A stretch of DNA of 64,000 nucleotides, from NCBI RefSeq assembly GCF_001428125.1, contig NZ_LMSM01000006.1:732270-796269 (forward strand). The letters are read 5' to 3'. Shown here in pieces: positions 8,724 through 17,829 of this stretch (positions within the stretch are counted from its first letter, which is position 1; each line of letters opens with the position of its first letter). A program made the position numbers and the translations under genes. The notes under the pieces were generated by a model. That model saw nothing but the letters and a program-made list of their open reading frames with translations, ran no database searches and had not been told where the DNA came from. This DNA is from Nocardioides sp. Soil774. GTDB lineage: Bacteria > Actinomycetota > Actinomycetes > Propionibacteriales > Nocardioidaceae.

Positions 8724-9569
8724 TTGGCCACCACGACCCTCACGGCTGGTCGACCGGCGCGCAAGCGCCGGTCGGCCCGGCCGCGTGCACTCAACGCGAG
8801 CGCGAGCCTCGGCCTGGGGGTCGGGCTCCTCTGGTTCAGCCTGCTCGTCCTGATCCCCCTGTCCGCCGTGGTCGTCGAGGCCTCCGGTGGCGGGTGGGAG
8901 ACCTACAGGTCGGCGCTCACCAACTCCCAGACCGTCAACGCCCTGCAGCTGACCGTCGGCGTCGCAGTGCTGACGACCGTCATCAACATGGTGATGGGCA
9001 CGGTCATCGCCTGGGTGCTGGTGCGTGACCGCTTCTGGGGCAAACGCGCCCTGGACCTGATCATCGACATCCCCTTCGCGATGCCGACGATCGTGGCCGG
9101 GCTCGTCCTCCTCGCGCTCTACGGCAGCCAGGGCCCGATCGGCGTGGAGTTCGAGAACACGCGCAAGGCCGTCTTCCTCGCCATCGCGTTCGTCACCCTT
9201 CCCTTCATCGTCCGCACGGTGCAGCCGGTGCTGGAGGAGATGGAGGTCGAGGTGGAGGACGCCGCCGCGTCGCTGGGCGCCAACCGCCTGACCATCCTGC
9301 GCCGCATCGTGCTGCCGACGCTCGTGCCCGCGATCTTCGCCGGTGCCGCGCTGTCCTTCGCGCGCGGCATCAGCGAGTACGGGTCCCTGGTGTTGCTGTC
9401 GGGCAACCTGCCCAACCGCACCGAGGTGACGTCGTACCGCATGGCGTCGCTGCTGGAGGGCGGCAACCGCCCGGCGGCCGCGGCACTGGCCACGATCATG
9501 CTGCTGGTCGCCCTGCTGGCGATCGTCGTCCTCGACGCGACGCAGCGAAGGCTGGCCCGCCGTGGCTAG
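8724..9569 (+). CDS. cysT: Sulfate ABC transporter permease CysT
   Basis: A 281-residue inner-membrane permease with about six transmembrane helices. The EAA-type coupling loop that contacts the ATPase is visible as DAAASLGANRLTILRRIVLPTLVPAIFAG, and SFARGISEYGSLVLLSGNLPNRTEV is characteristic of CysT/CysU. It begins with TTG at 8724, two bases after the subI stop, and its 3' end overlaps the cysW start by eight bases. It forms a heterodimeric channel with CysW. Confidence 0.93.
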   Translation: MATTTLTAGRPARKRRSARPRALNASASLGLGVGLLWFSLLVLIPLSAVVVEASGGGWETYRSALTNSQTVNALQLTVGVAVLTTVINMVMGTVIAWVLVRDRFWGKRALDLIIDIPFAMPTIVAGLVLLALYGSQGPIGVEFENTRKAVFLAIAFVTLPFIVRTVQPVLEEMEVEVEDAAASLGANRLTILRRIVLPTLVPAIFAGAALSFARGISEYGSLVLLSGNLPNRTEVTSYRMASLLEGGNRPAAAALATIMLLVALLAIVVLDATQRRLARRG

Positions 9570-10419
9570 CGCGAGCTCGGCGGTGGGCAACCGTTCCCGG
9601 GTCGTGACCTGGCTGCTGCGACTGGTCGTCGTGGGCTACCTCGTCATGCTCGTCGCATGGCCCACCGGCCTGATCGCGCAGAACACGTTCGCCGACGGCC
9701 TCGGGGGCATGCGGCGCGCGCTGGGCGACCCCGACGTCACCCATGCCCTGTGGCTCACCGTCCGGGTCGCGGTCGTCGCCGTGGCGATCAACCTCGTGTT
9801 CGGCGTCGGGATGTCGCTCCTGCTCGTCCGCTACGACTTCCCGGGCAAGCGGGCGCTCTCGGCGCTGATCGACCTGCCGCTGTCGGTGTCACCCGTGGTC
9901 GTCGGCCTCGCGCTGGTCCTGGTCTACAACCCGCGCTACGGCTGGTTCGGGGAGGGGCTGCACGACCGCGGCATCGACGTCGTGTTCGCCACCCCCGGCA
10001 TCGTCATGGCGACGTGCTTCGTCGTCCTCCCGCTGATCATCCGTGAGGTCGTGCCCGTGCTCGAGGAGCTCGGGGACGACCAGGAGCAGGCGGCCCGGAG
10101 CCTGGGCGCCAACGGCGTCCAGACGTTCTGGCGGGTCACCCTGCCCGGCATCCGCTGGGCGATCGTGTACGGCGTGGTGCTGAGCCTGGCTCGCTCGCTG
10201 GGCGAGTTCGGCGCCGTCAAGATCGTCGCCGGTCGCAGCATCGGCAACATGGAGACCGCCACGCTCCTGGTGCAGCGCGAGTACCAGAACTTCCATGAGG
10301 ACGTGGCCTACTCGGTGTCCCTCCTCCTCGTCGTGGCGTCGGTCCTGTGCCTGGTCGTCGTCGCCATCCTGCGCCCCAGTGAGGGGTCGCACCCTGAGCC
10401 CATCAAGGAGAAGAAGTGA
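9562..10419 (+). CDS. cysW: Sulfate ABC transporter permease CysW
   Basis: The 285-residue partner permease of CysT, with about six hydrophobic segments and the coupling loop [67 protein letters not shown] is diagnostic for CysW. The GTG start at 9562 lies inside the end of cysT and its stop overlaps the GTG of cysA (GTGA), so the three membrane-complex genes are translationally coupled. Confidence 0.93.
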   Translation: MASASSAVGNRSRVVTWLLRLVVVGYLVMLVAWPTGLIAQNTFADGLGGMRRALGDPDVTHALWLTVRVAVVAVAINLVFGVGMSLLLVRYDFPGKRALSALIDLPLSVSPVVVGLALVLVYNPRYGWFGEGLHDRGIDVVFATPGIVMATCFVVLPLIIREVVPVLEELGDDQEQAARSLGANGVQTFWRVTLPGIRWAIVYGVVLSLARSLGEFGAVKIVAGRSIGNMETATLLVQREYQNFHEDVAYSVSLLLVVASVLCLVVVAILRPSEGSHPEPIKEKK

Positions 10420-11393
10420 GTATCGAGGTTCGCAACCTGAACAAGCGGTTCGGAGACTTCGTCGCTCTGGACGACGTGACGGTGTCGCTGCCCTCGGGCC
10501 AGCTGACGGCGCTGCTCGGTCCCTCGGGCGGCGGCAAGTCCACCCTGCTCCGCATCATCGCTGGGCTGGACTCGGCCGACTCGGGGACCGTCGCGATCGA
10601 GGGCACGGAGGCCACCCACCTGCCACCGCAGAAGCGCAACGTGGGCTTCGTGTTCCAGCACTACGCGGTCTTCAAGCACATGACGGTGGCCAAGAACGTC
10701 GCGTTCGGCCTGGAGATCCGCAAGCGCCCCAAGCAGGAGGTCGTCGAGCGTGTCGACGAGCTGCTGCGACTGGTGCACCTCTCGCAGTTCTCCCACCGCA
10801 TGCCGTCCCAGCTCTCGGGCGGGCAGCGGCAGCGGATGGCCCTGGCGCGGGCGCTGGCCGTCGAGCCGACGGTGCTGCTGCTCGACGAGCCGTTCGGTGC
10901 GCTCGACGCGAAGGTCCGCAAGGAGCTGCGTGAGTGGCTGCGGCGCCTCCACGACGAGGTGCCGGTCACGACCGTGTTCGTGACCCACGACCAGGAGGAG
11001 GCCATGGAGGTCGCCGACGAGATCGTGGTGATCAACGAGGGTCGCGTCGAGCAGGTCGGCACCCCGGACCAGCTCTACGACGAGCCGGCCAACGACTTCG
11101 TGATGTCGTTCCTCGGCGAGGTGACCCACCTCGGTGGGCTCTCCCTGCGACCGCACGACATCGAGCTCGAGACCGCGCCCACGCTGGCCGGTGCCGTGGA
11201 GGGCACGATCTCGCGGATGGTGCGCATCGGCTTCGAGGTGCGACTGCACGTCCTCACCGTCGACGGCGACGAGGTGTCGGTGGTGGTGACCAGGACCCAC
11301 GCGCGATCCTTCGGCCTCGAGGAGGGCAGCACGGTGTGGCTGACGCCTGCGGCAGGCGCGACGGTCATCCCGCGCATGGCCGTTGCCGGCTGA
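10416..11393 (+). CDS. cysA: Sulfate ABC transporter ATP-binding protein CysA
   Basis: A 325-residue ATPase that powers sulfate uptake. Walker A is GPSGGGKST, the Q-loop [14 protein letters not shown], the signature [15 protein letters not shown], Walker [13 protein letters not shown] and the switch histidine [13 protein letters not shown]. The C-terminal 90 residues form a TOBE-like regulatory domain ([12 protein letters not shown] onward), a little shorter than in longer CysA proteins. The GTG start overlaps the cysW stop. It ends the operon; a GC-rich hairpin follows 15 bp later. Confidence 0.94.
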   Translation: MSIEVRNLNKRFGDFVALDDVTVSLPSGQLTALLGPSGGGKSTLLRIIAGLDSADSGTVAIEGTEATHLPPQKRNVGFVFQHYAVFKHMTVAKNVAFGLEIRKRPKQEVVERVDELLRLVHLSQFSHRMPSQLSGGQRQRMALARALAVEPTVLLLDEPFGALDAKVRKELREWLRRLHDEVPVTTVFVTHDQEEAMEVADEIVVINEGRVEQVGTPDQLYDEPANDFVMSFLGEVTHLGGLSLRPHDIELETAPTLAGAVEGTISRMVRIGFEVRLHVLTVDGDEVSVVVTRTHARSFGLEEGSTVWLTPAAGATVIPRMAVAG

Positions 11394-11407
11394 CCCCTCG
11401 TCGGGGT

Positions 11408-11437
11408 GGGAGCGCGCCGCGGGTCATGCGCGCTCCC
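11408..11437 (+). terminator. Hairpin after the sulfate importer operon
   Basis: GGGAGCGCG pairs perfectly with CGCGCTCCC across a 12-base loop, directly after cysA and before the next promoter. There is no T-tract, as is common for actinobacterial hairpins. Confidence 0.5.
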
Positions 11438-11450
11438 GCCCCGCAGGCAC

Positions 11451-11456
11451 TAGCGT
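11451..11456 (+). promoter_or_regulatory. -10 box of the B12-binding protein gene
   Basis: TAGCGT followed by six bases and the GTG at 11463. This implies a leaderless transcript independent of the upstream operon. Confidence 0.5.
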
Positions 11457-11462
11457 GCGCTC

Positions 11463-12119
11463 GTGAACACCGTCACGACGACCTCCGACGAGCTGTGGGC
11501 CGCGGTCGAGGCCTTCGACTCCGAGGCCGCCGAGATCGCGATCGCCAAGCTGCTCTGGGACGTCCCGCTGTCGGGGGCCGTCGTCGGGGTCGTGCTGCCG
11601 TTCCTGCAGGAGGTCGGCGACAGGTGGGAGGCCGGGAGCCTCTCGGTCGCGCACGAGCACTTCGCCAGCGACATGCTGCGGCGCAAGCTGTGGGCGCTGT
11701 CGTCGGTGCCGCCCCAGCACGTGCTCGACGACGCGGCTGCGCCCTCGCCGGTCGTGCTGCTCGCCTGCCCGTCGGGGGAGCGCCACGACATGGTGCTGCT
11801 GTGCGTGGCGTTGATGCTGCGCGAGCGCGGGATGCGGGTGCGGTTCCTCGGTGCGGACACCCCGGTCCCGGCGGTCATCTCCGCAGCCCGTGCCTCCGGT
11901 GCCGACGCCGTCGTGCTCTCCGCGACACGCTCCACCGCCTTCACCGCCCACGCCACGACCCTGCGCCGGCTGGCGCAGGAGCGTCCCCTCTACGTCGCCG
12001 GACGCGGTGCCGACGAGCAGACCGTCGCCGAGATCGGGGCGGCCGCCCTACCGGCCGACCCCGGCCGGGCGGTGGTCCACCTCGTGGGCGAGCTGAGCAG
12101 GCTCAGCGGTAGTTGGTGA
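11463..12119 (+). CDS. Stand-alone cobalamin-binding-domain protein with CarH-like signature
   Basis: A 218-residue protein with the two-part B12 sensor layout. A helical bundle (residues 8-90) contains W55 and, eleven residues later, H66 in [15 protein letters not shown], which is the W-x9-E-H pattern described for CarH-type photoreceptors. A Rossmann-like B12-binding domain (95-218) follows, with GERHDMVL at 105-112 (E106, H108; the glycine usually found at the end of E-x-H-x-x-G is replaced by valine) and [28 protein letters not shown]. There is no MerR DNA-binding domain and no neighbouring B12 enzyme. Its end overlaps the convergent yajQ end by 17 bp. It may be a light or cobalamin sensor acting through a partner, or a carrier; the role is not established. 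Confidence 0.8.
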   Translation: MNTVTTTSDELWAAVEAFDSEAAEIAIAKLLWDVPLSGAVVGVVLPFLQEVGDRWEAGSLSVAHEHFASDMLRRKLWALSSVPPQHVLDDAAAPSPVVLLACPSGERHDMVLLCVALMLRERGMRVRFLGADTPVPAVISAARASGADAVVLSATRSTAFTAHATTLRRLAQERPLYVAGRGADEQTVAEIGAAALPADPGRAVVHLVGELSRLSGSW

Positions 12120-12594
12120 ACTGCACCGCGAAGTCGTAGTCCTGCGACTTCACCAGCTGCTGCACCGCCTGCAGGTCGTCGCGCTTCTTCGACGACACCC
12201 GCAGCTCCTCGCCCTGCACCTGCGCCTTGACGCCCTTGGGACCCTCGTCGCGGATCAGCTTGGAGATCTTCTTCGCGTCCTCCGAGGTGATGCCCTCCTT
12301 GAGCGTGATGTCGATCTTCGACACCTGCCCGGACTGGCGCGGCTCGGAGGTGTCGAGGATCTTCAGGCTCTGGTTGCGCTTGATGAGCTTGTCCTGGAAG
12401 ACGCTGAGCACCGCGCTGGCGCGGTCGTCGGCGGAGGCGGTGATCTCGATCGCCTTCTCGCCCTTCCACTCGATGCTCGCGCCCGTGCCCTTGAAGTCGA
12501 AGCGGGTGGCGATCTCGCGCGCGGCCTGGCTCAGGGCGTTGTCGACCTCCTGGCGGTCCAGCTTGCTCACGATGTCGAAGCTCGAGTCAGCCAT
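12103..12594 (-). CDS. yajQ: YajQ-family nucleotide-binding protein
   Basis: A 163-residue YajQ/DUF520 protein. The family opens with [33 protein letters not shown], which is present, and contains [25 protein letters not shown]. The fold has two ferredoxin-like halves that bind nucleic acid or nucleotides; some members bind cyclic di-GMP. The start at 12594 is supported by a strong AGGAGG site upstream on the minus strand. It is monocistronic, and its promoter region also lies upstream of tRNA-Tyr on the opposite strand. Confidence 0.93.
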   Translation of the reverse strand: MADSSFDIVSKLDRQEVDNALSQAAREIATRFDFKGTGASIEWKGEKAIEITASADDRASAVLSVFQDKLIKRNQSLKILDTSEPRQSGQVSKIDITLKEGITSEDAKKISKLIRDEGPKGVKAQVQGEELRVSSKKRDDLQAVQQLVKSQDYDFAVQFTNYR

Positions 12595-12634
12595 TTGTGC
12601 CTCCTAGTGGGGGCTCCCGAGGGCGCCCCGGCGA

Positions 12635-12664
12635 TTCGTGGTGAAGTCCGTGCCTTGCTATTGT
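12635..12664 (+). promoter_or_regulatory. Promoter of tRNA-Tyr
   Basis: TTCGTG (12635-12640), an 18-base spacer and TATTGT (12659-12664). Predicted transcription starts about six bases before the mature tRNA. The -35 match is weak. Confidence 0.45.
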
Positions 12665-12676
12665 TCCGCACGGCCC

Positions 12677-12758
12677 GGCAGGTTGCCCGAGCGGCCAAAG
12701 GGAGCTGACTGTAAATCAGCCGGCATTGCCTACAGAGGTTCGAATCCTCTACCTGCCA
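12677..12758 (+). tRNA. tRNA-Tyr (GTA)
   Basis: The acceptor stem GGCAGGT pairs with ACCTGCC, and the discriminator is A12758. The anticodon stem is GCTGA/TCAGC with the anticodon GTA at 12711-12713. A long variable arm (class II) and the T-arm GAGG-TTCGAAT-CCTC are visible. CCA is not encoded. Confidence 0.97.
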
Positions 12759-12782
12759 CTGGACGGACCACTGTCCAGTCGC

Positions 12783-12810
12783 GAGACCCCCGTCGACAGG
12801 CGGGGGTCTC
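12783..12810 (+). terminator. Rho-independent-like terminator of tRNA-Tyr
   Basis: GAGACCCCCG and CGGGGGTCTC form a perfect ten-pair stem with an eight-base loop, followed by GTGCATTT. It starts 25 bp after the tRNA. Confidence 0.75.
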
Positions 12811-12828
12811 GTGCATTTGACTCACCGT

Positions 12829-14070
12829 GTGACCGAGCTGAGCACCTCCGGACCTGACGACGCCTGGCCCGACGACGCCTGGCTCGACGCGGAGTGCCGC
12901 CGCCTCCTCGCCTTCGGTGCCCGCGTCATCCACCCCGCCGGTGGCGCGGCCTGGCTCGGCGACGACGGTGCTCCGGACCTCGACCGCGGTGTCCACACGT
13001 GGATCACCAGCCGCACGGTGCACGTGTTCGGCCTCGGCGCGCTGCTCGGGGTGGAGGGCAGCGAGGCCGTCGCCGCGGCGGCGCTCGACGGGCTGCGTAC
13101 GACGCTGCGCGACCCGCAGCACGGGGGCTGGTTCGGCGCGGTCGACGCTGCCGGCCGGCCGCAGGGCTCCGCGAAGTCGTGCTACGACCACGCCTTCGTC
13201 CTGCTCGCGGGATCCACGGCGGCCGTGGCCGGGATCGCCGGCGGCGAGGAGCTCCTCGCCGAGGCCACCTCCGTGTTCGAGCAGCACTTCTGGGACGACG
13301 GCCTCGGTCGGGTCGTCGACGAGTGGGACCGCTTCTGGACCACCGCGGCCCCCTACCGCGGCCTCAACGCGACGATGCACTCCGTCGAGGCGATGCTCGC
13401 GGCGGGCGACGCCACCGGCGACCCGCTGTGGCACGAGCGGGCCGGACGGCTCGCGACCCTCGTCGTCGAGCTCGCGCCCCTCCACGACGGCAGGCTCCCC
13501 GAGCACTTCGGCGCCGACTGGACCCCCGACCTCGAGCTCAACCGGGACCGTCCCGACGACGCTTTCAAGCCCTACGGCGCGACGATCGGTCACGGCCTGG
13601 AGTGGGCCCGGCTGCTGCTGCACGTCGAGGCCACGCTGGGCGACGCGGTGCCCGCCGGGCTGCTCGACACCTCCCGGCTCCTCCTCGACCGGGCCGTCGC
13701 CGACGGGTGGGCCGTCGACGGCGCGGCGGGGTTCGTCTACACCACCGACTGGGACGGCACCCCGGTCGTGCGCCAGCGCGTGCACTGGGTGGCCGCCGAG
13801 GCGATCGGGGCCGCGGCCGCGCTGCACCGGCGTACGGGCGAGGAGGTCTACGCACGTCGCTACGTCGAGTGGTGGCGCTACGTCGTCGACCACGTCCGCG
13901 ACACCGAGCACGGCTCGTGGCACCACGAGCTCGACCCCGCCAACCGGCCGCAGGCGTCGGTCTGGCCGGGCAAGCCCGACCTCTACCACGCGGTCCAGGC
14001 CACCCTGCTTCCCCGGCTGCCGCTCGCCCCCGGGCTCGCGCGTGCGCTGGCCCTGTCGGGGCCGACCTGA
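12829..14070 (+). CDS. N-acylglucosamine 2-epimerase (AGE)-family sugar isomerase
   Basis: A 413-residue alpha/alpha-barrel protein of the AGE family, which covers N-acylglucosamine epimerase, mannose isomerase and YihS-type aldose-ketose isomerases. Supporting segments are WITSRTVHVFGLGAL, GGWFGAVDAAGRPQGSAKSCYDHAFVLLA, APYRGLNATMHSVEAML, RLPEHFGADWTPDLELNRD, PYGATIGHGLEWARLLL, QRVHWVAAEAIGA and GSWHHELDPANRP. Several of the histidines here are the catalytic or substrate-binding ones in the family. GTG 12829 is chosen because the earlier GTG 12811 lies at the terminator. The adjacent PfkB-type kinase suggests an isomerase-kinase pair for an aldose/ketose such as mannose and fructose; the true substrate is not shown by sequence. 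Confidence 0.85.
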   Translation: MTELSTSGPDDAWPDDAWLDAECRRLLAFGARVIHPAGGAAWLGDDGAPDLDRGVHTWITSRTVHVFGLGALLGVEGSEAVAAAALDGLRTTLRDPQHGGWFGAVDAAGRPQGSAKSCYDHAFVLLAGSTAAVAGIAGGEELLAEATSVFEQHFWDDGLGRVVDEWDRFWTTAAPYRGLNATMHSVEAMLAAGDATGDPLWHERAGRLATLVVELAPLHDGRLPEHFGADWTPDLELNRDRPDDAFKPYGATIGHGLEWARLLLHVEATLGDAVPAGLLDTSRLLLDRAVADGWAVDGAAGFVYTTDWDGTPVVRQRVHWVAAEAIGAAAALHRRTGEEVYARRYVEWWRYVVDHVRDTEHGSWHHELDPANRPQASVWPGKPDLYHAVQATLLPRLPLAPGLARALALSGPT

Positions 14071-14076
14071 GCGCGG

Positions 14077-14082
14077 CATGAT
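14077..14082 (+). promoter_or_regulatory. Weak -10 box before the PfkB kinase
   Basis: CATGAT followed by six bases and ATG 14089, matching the spacing of the other leaderless starts here. The first base departs from TANNNT. Confidence 0.3.
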
Positions 14083-14088
14083 GTGCCC

Positions 14089-15024
14089 ATGACCGACGCC
14101 CAGCCGCGCATCCTCGTCGTCGGCGAGGCCCTCGTCGACGTCGTGCCCGACAGCGAAGGTCGTCCGCGCGACCTGCCCGGCGGCAGCCCCGCCAACGTCG
14201 CCATCGCTCTCGGTCGCCTCGAGCGCGACGTCCGCCTCGTCACCACGCTCGGCGACGACGAGCGCGGCCGGCTGGTGCGCGCCTGGCTCGAGGAGAGCCG
14301 CGTCGACGTGCACGCGGAGGTCCCCGGCAGCGGTCGTACGTCGAGCGCCACGGTGACCCTCGACGCCTCCGGCGCGGCGTCCTACGACTTCGACCTCGTG
14401 TGGGACCTCGCCGAGGTGCCGGGCGACGTGCACGAGGTGCTGCACGTCGGCTCGATCGCCACCGTGCTGGCCCCGGGGGCCGACGCGGTCCTGGCCGCGG
14501 TGCGCACCCATCACGGCCGCGCCCTCGTCTCGCTCGACCCCAACGCGCGCCCGGCGCTGACTCCCGACCGCGAGGCCGCCCTCGCCCGGGTCGAGGAGCT
14601 GGTGGCGCTCGCCGACGTGGTGAAGGTCAGCGACGAGGACCTCGAGTGGCTGCGACCCGGGGAGGACCCGGTCGCGACGGCGACCCGCTGGGCCGGCCTC
14701 GGTCCGGCCCTGGTCGTGGTGACCCGCGGCGGCGAGGGTGCCGTGGCCGTGCGCCACGACGGCACCGTCCTCGAGGTGCCCGGCGTGCCTGTCGCCGTGG
14801 CCGACACGGTCGGCGCCGGCGACACCTTCAGCGGCGTGCTGGTCGACGCGCTGCTCGGGCTCGACGTGCACGGCGCCGGGGGTGGCAGCGCCCTGCGGGC
14901 CCTCACCGACCGCGACGTCCTGCTCGCCGTCACCGCCGCCGCCGTCGGTGCGGCCATCAACGTCTCGCGCCCCGGCGCCGACCCCCCGTCGCGCGCCGAG
15001 CTCGCCGCCGCACTCGGCGGCTGA
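14089..15024 (+). CDS. PfkB-family carbohydrate kinase (fructokinase-like)
   Basis: A 311-residue ribokinase/PfkB-fold sugar kinase that phosphorylates a sugar hydroxyl with ATP. PGGSPANVAIALGRLERDVRLVTTLGDD near the N terminus is PfkB signature 1, and VADTVGAGDTFSGVLVDALLG near residue 245 is signature 2, holding the catalytic aspartate of GAGD. The LGRL...TLGDD-type spacing and the absence of a nucleoside-specific insertion favour a fructokinase. ATG 14089 lies 18 bp after the AGE-family gene, so fructose produced by an isomerase could be fed to this kinase. Confidence 0.88.
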   Translation: MTDAQPRILVVGEALVDVVPDSEGRPRDLPGGSPANVAIALGRLERDVRLVTTLGDDERGRLVRAWLEESRVDVHAEVPGSGRTSSATVTLDASGAASYDFDLVWDLAEVPGDVHEVLHVGSIATVLAPGADAVLAAVRTHHGRALVSLDPNARPALTPDREAALARVEELVALADVVKVSDEDLEWLRPGEDPVATATRWAGLGPALVVVTRGGEGAVAVRHDGTVLEVPGVPVAVADTVGAGDTFSGVLVDALLGLDVHGAGGGSALRALTDRDVLLAVTAAAVGAAINVSRPGADPPSRAELAAALGG

Positions 15025-15065
15025 GCCGACGGGTCCCCGTCGCCGGACGTCTCCGTGTCGGATGG

Positions 15066-15071
15066 GATGCT
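15066..15071 (+). promoter_or_regulatory. Weak -10 box before the MFS transporter
   Basis: GATGCT followed by six bases and GTG 15078, again with leaderless spacing. The match to TANNNT is incomplete. Confidence 0.3.
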
Positions 15072-15077
15072 GACCGG

Positions 15078-16418
15078 GTGAGTGCCGAGCAGATCCACGA
15101 CATCGGCCGGCGCCGCGCATGGGTGATCTGGCTGGTCGCGCTCGCCGTCTACGTGCTGGCCGTCTTCCACCGCAGCTCGCTCGGCGTCGCCGGGCTGATC
15201 GCCGCCGACCGCTTCGACATCAGCGCCACCAGCCTGGCGACGTTCACCGTTCTGCAGCTCGTGGTCTACGCCGGCATGCAGGTGCCCGTGGGCGTGCTGC
15301 TCGACCGCTACGGCTCGCGCGCGATGCTGCTCGTCGGCCTGGGATTGATGACGCTCGGCCAGCTCGCCTTCGCCTTCGCCCAGTCGTTCCCCACGGCGGT
15401 GGCCGCGCGCGCGGTCGTGGGCGCGGGCGACGCGATGGTCTTCGTCAGCGTCATCCGCCTGGTCACGGTGTGGTTCCTCGTGCGGCAGGCGCCGATGGTC
15501 ACCCAGCTGACCGGTCTGACCGGTCAGCTCGGCGCGATCGCCGCCGCGGGCCCGCTGTCCTACCTCCTCCACGCGCTCGGCTGGACCCGCGCCTTCGCCC
15601 TCACCTCCAGCGTCGGCGTTGTGCTGCTGGTCGCGGTGCTCGCGGTGGTGAAGGACTCCCCCTACCGCCGCGGCGACGTCGTGGCGATCAAGCTGCGGGC
15701 GCTGGCCCAGTCGGTGCGCACGGTGTGGGGCAACCCCGGCACCCGGCTCGGGATGTGGTCGCACTTCAGCTCGCAGTTCTCCGCCACCGTCTTCTCGCTG
15801 CTGTGGGGCTACCCCTTCCTCGTGCAGGGGCTCGGCTGGTCGGCCCGCGGCGCGAGCACCCTGCTGATGGCGATGACGGCCTGGGCTGTGGTGAGCGGGC
15901 TCGTCACCGCCCGGCTGGTGGCGCGGCTGCCCTACTACCGCTCGTGGATCGTGGTCGGCGTGGTGCTCGCCATGGTCGTGCCGTGGACGGCGGTGCTGCT
16001 CTGGCCGGGTGCGGCTCCGGGCTGGCTCGTGGTCGTGATGGCCTTCGCCACCGCGAGCGGCGGACCGGCCTCCATGGTCGGCTTCGACCTCGCCCGCTCG
16101 TTCACCCCGGCGCACGAGACCGGTCGCGCCAACGGGCTGGTCAACATCGGGGGCTTCACCGCCTCGCTCCTCACCATGGGCCTCATCGGGGTCGTGCTCG
16201 ACCTGTCGTCGACCGGAGGGATGGACTCCTACACGCTCGGCGACTTCAAGCTCGCGATGGCCGTGCAATACCTCTTCTGGACCCTCGGCGTCGTGCAGAC
16301 CCTGCGCTACCGCCGTCGCGGGCTCGCCCACCTCGCGCGTGTCCACCCGGGCTCGGTCGAGCAGATGAAGGCGGGCGTGCCGTTCGTGCACCCCGGGATC
16401 GGGACCGAGGGCGTCTGA
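15078..16418 (+). CDS. Major facilitator superfamily transporter
   Basis: A 446-residue membrane protein with about 12 transmembrane helices. The MFS motif between helices 2 and 3 appears as GVLLDRYGSRAMLLVGLGL; VFHRSSLGVAG at the N terminus and GLVNIGGFTASLLTMGLIGVVLD late in the protein fit the MFS fold. HRSSLGVAGLIAADRF is typical of a nitrate/sugar-phosphate-like uptake branch, but I cannot assign a substrate. The GTG at 15078 removes the long upstream reading frame that merely overlaps the kinase gene. It lies 53 bp after the kinase and may transport a related sugar. Confidence 0.87.
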   Translation: MSAEQIHDIGRRRAWVIWLVALAVYVLAVFHRSSLGVAGLIAADRFDISATSLATFTVLQLVVYAGMQVPVGVLLDRYGSRAMLLVGLGLMTLGQLAFAFAQSFPTAVAARAVVGAGDAMVFVSVIRLVTVWFLVRQAPMVTQLTGLTGQLGAIAAAGPLSYLLHALGWTRAFALTSSVGVVLLVAVLAVVKDSPYRRGDVVAIKLRALAQSVRTVWGNPGTRLGMWSHFSSQFSATVFSLLWGYPFLVQGLGWSARGASTLLMAMTAWAVVSGLVTARLVARLPYYRSWIVVGVVLAMVVPWTAVLLWPGAAPGWLVVVMAFATASGGPASMVGFDLARSFTPAHETGRANGLVNIGGFTASLLTMGLIGVVLDLSSTGGMDSYTLGDFKLAMAVQYLFWTLGVVQTLRYRRRGLAHLARVHPGSVEQMKAGVPFVHPGIGTEGV

Positions 16419-16429
16419 GCGACCCTGGC

Positions 16430-16455
16430 GGGATCCCCGGTCAGCCGGGGATCCC
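16430..16455 (+). terminator. Strong hairpin after the MFS gene
   Basis: GGGATCCCCGG and CCGGGGATCCC form a perfect 11-pair stem around the loop TCAG, 11 bp past the stop. No T-tract follows. Confidence 0.6.
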
Positions 16456-16599
16456 CCGCTGGGTCGGTCTGCGTCGCCCGCGTTGTCCCGTGCGTCGGGG
16501 ACCTTCGGCACTTCCGCGACGCGGCAGGTCGGACGAGTCTGGCAAGGACCATGGACTCACGGACGCCACCCGTCCGCCGACGCGAGAAGGAGACCCGAG

Positions 16600-17124
16600 A
16601 TGAGCACGACACAGCTGAGTGAAGCGGAGATGCGGGCTCTCGCCGGCGAGCTGCTGGACGCCTACAACCGCCACGACGTCGAGGCGTTGCTCGAGCACCA
16701 CGCCGATGACATCGTCTGGACCGAACCGACGCTGCCCGCGCCGGCACGAGGCAAGGTGGCGGTGGCAGCAGCGTTGCGGGACACGTTCACCGCGTTCCCC
16801 GACCTCCAGGTCCCCGGAGATGGATTCCGGGTGTATCCCGACGTCGAGGACCAGTCCGCGGTCGTCACGTGGACGCTCGTCGGGACCATGACCGGACCGC
16901 TGCAGAACGGTGTCCCCGCCACAGGCAGGAGCATCCGGATGAGCGGGGCCAACCTGGCCCGGTTCCGCGACGGACTGATCAGCGAGTACACCTTCTACTA
17001 CGACTCGCTGGCGATGATGCAGCAGCTCGGCCTCCTCCCGAAGTCGACCGGCCTGGGCTTCAAGGCGATCGTGATGGCCGACGTCGCGGCCGGCAAGGCG
17101 CGCAAGGTCCTCCAGCGTCATTAG
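16600..17124 (+). CDS. SnoaL-like / ester cyclase family protein
   Basis: A 174-residue NTF2-like protein of the SnoaL polyketide-cyclase-like group. Seen are LLDAYNRHDVEALLEHHADDIVWTEP, then KVAVAAALRDTFTAFPDLQV, a central VVTWTLVGTMTGPLQNGVPATGRSIRMSG and the FRDGLISEYTFYYDS strand. This core pattern (ATGRSIRMSG...FRDGLI.E) is common to ester-cyclase-annotated proteins, most of which have no proven substrate. ATG 16600 is preceded by AGAAGGAGA at 16585-16593. It is convergent with the histidine phosphatase gene, 14 bp away. Confidence 0.78.
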   Translation: MSTTQLSEAEMRALAGELLDAYNRHDVEALLEHHADDIVWTEPTLPAPARGKVAVAAALRDTFTAFPDLQVPGDGFRVYPDVEDQSAVVTWTLVGTMTGPLQNGVPATGRSIRMSGANLARFRDGLISEYTFYYDSLAMMQQLGLLPKSTGLGFKAIVMADVAAGKARKVLQRH

Positions 17125-17138
17125 GCACCCGGGGCGCC

Positions 17139-17819
17139 CTACCCGATCTCGCCGTCCCCGTCGGGGTCGAGGTCGCCGGTCGGGTCCTCCGCGCTCGGGT
17201 CGTCGAGCAGCTCGCCGCCGACCGGGTGCCCCTGCCACGACACCATCTCCCAGCCGCTCTCGTGGTCGCCCTCGAGCACGATGAGGGCGGTGTTGTGGAG
17301 GGGTTGGGTCGCGGGCGGGGCGTCGGGGTGCGGCCGCATGCGGGTGGAGACCCAGGTGCGCAGCGCCGCGCCGTGGCTGACGACGAGGGCGGCGCGGTGG
17401 CCGGCGTCGACGATGCTGCGGACGGCGGCGTCGAAGCGGGCGAGGAACTCGTGGCCGCTCTCCCCGCCGGGCATCCGGTGGTCGAGGTCGCCGTCGAGCC
17501 AGGTGGCGACGGTGCCGATGTAGCCCGCGACGGCGTCGTGGTCGCTGCGCATCTCGAAGTCGCCGGCCGCGATCTCCTCCAGCCCCTCGAGCGGGGTGAG
17601 GTCGAGGCCCCGGTCCTCGGCGGTCGGCGCGGCCGTCTGGTGCGTACGCACCCGGCTGGAGACGTAGATCGCGTCGAGGTGCTCCTCGGCGATCGCCTGC
17701 GCCGCGGCCGCCGCCTGGGCGCGTCCGAGGTCGGTGAGGTCGAGGCCCGGGTGGGCGGTGTCGAGCTCGCCCGAGACGTTGGCGTGGGTCTGGCCGTGGC
17801 GCATCAGCAGCAGTCGCAA
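17139..17819 (-). CDS. Histidine phosphatase (phosphoglycerate mutase-like) family protein
   Basis: A 226-residue phosphohydrolase of the RHG superfamily. The phosphorylated catalytic histidine sits in LLLMRHGQTHAN at residues 3-14, a second catalytic region is SSRVRTHQTAAPTAE, and the second histidine is in LVVSHGAALRTWV. The C terminus (ELLDDPSAEDPTGDLDPDGDGEIG) is an acidic tail. It lies 10 bp after the metallophosphoesterase on the same strand and is probably co-transcribed with it. The substrate (a sugar phosphate, phosphoglycerate or a small metabolite) is not identifiable. Confidence 0.88.
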   Translation of the reverse strand: MRLLLMRHGQTHANVSGELDTAHPGLDLTDLGRAQAAAAAQAIAEEHLDAIYVSSRVRTHQTAAPTAEDRGLDLTPLEGLEEIAAGDFEMRSDHDAVAGYIGTVATWLDGDLDHRMPGGESGHEFLARFDAAVRSIVDAGHRAALVVSHGAALRTWVSTRMRPHPDAPPATQPLHNTALIVLEGDHESGWEMVSWQGHPVGGELLDDPSAEDPTGDLDPDGDGEIG

Positions 17820-17829
17820 GGAAGGGACC

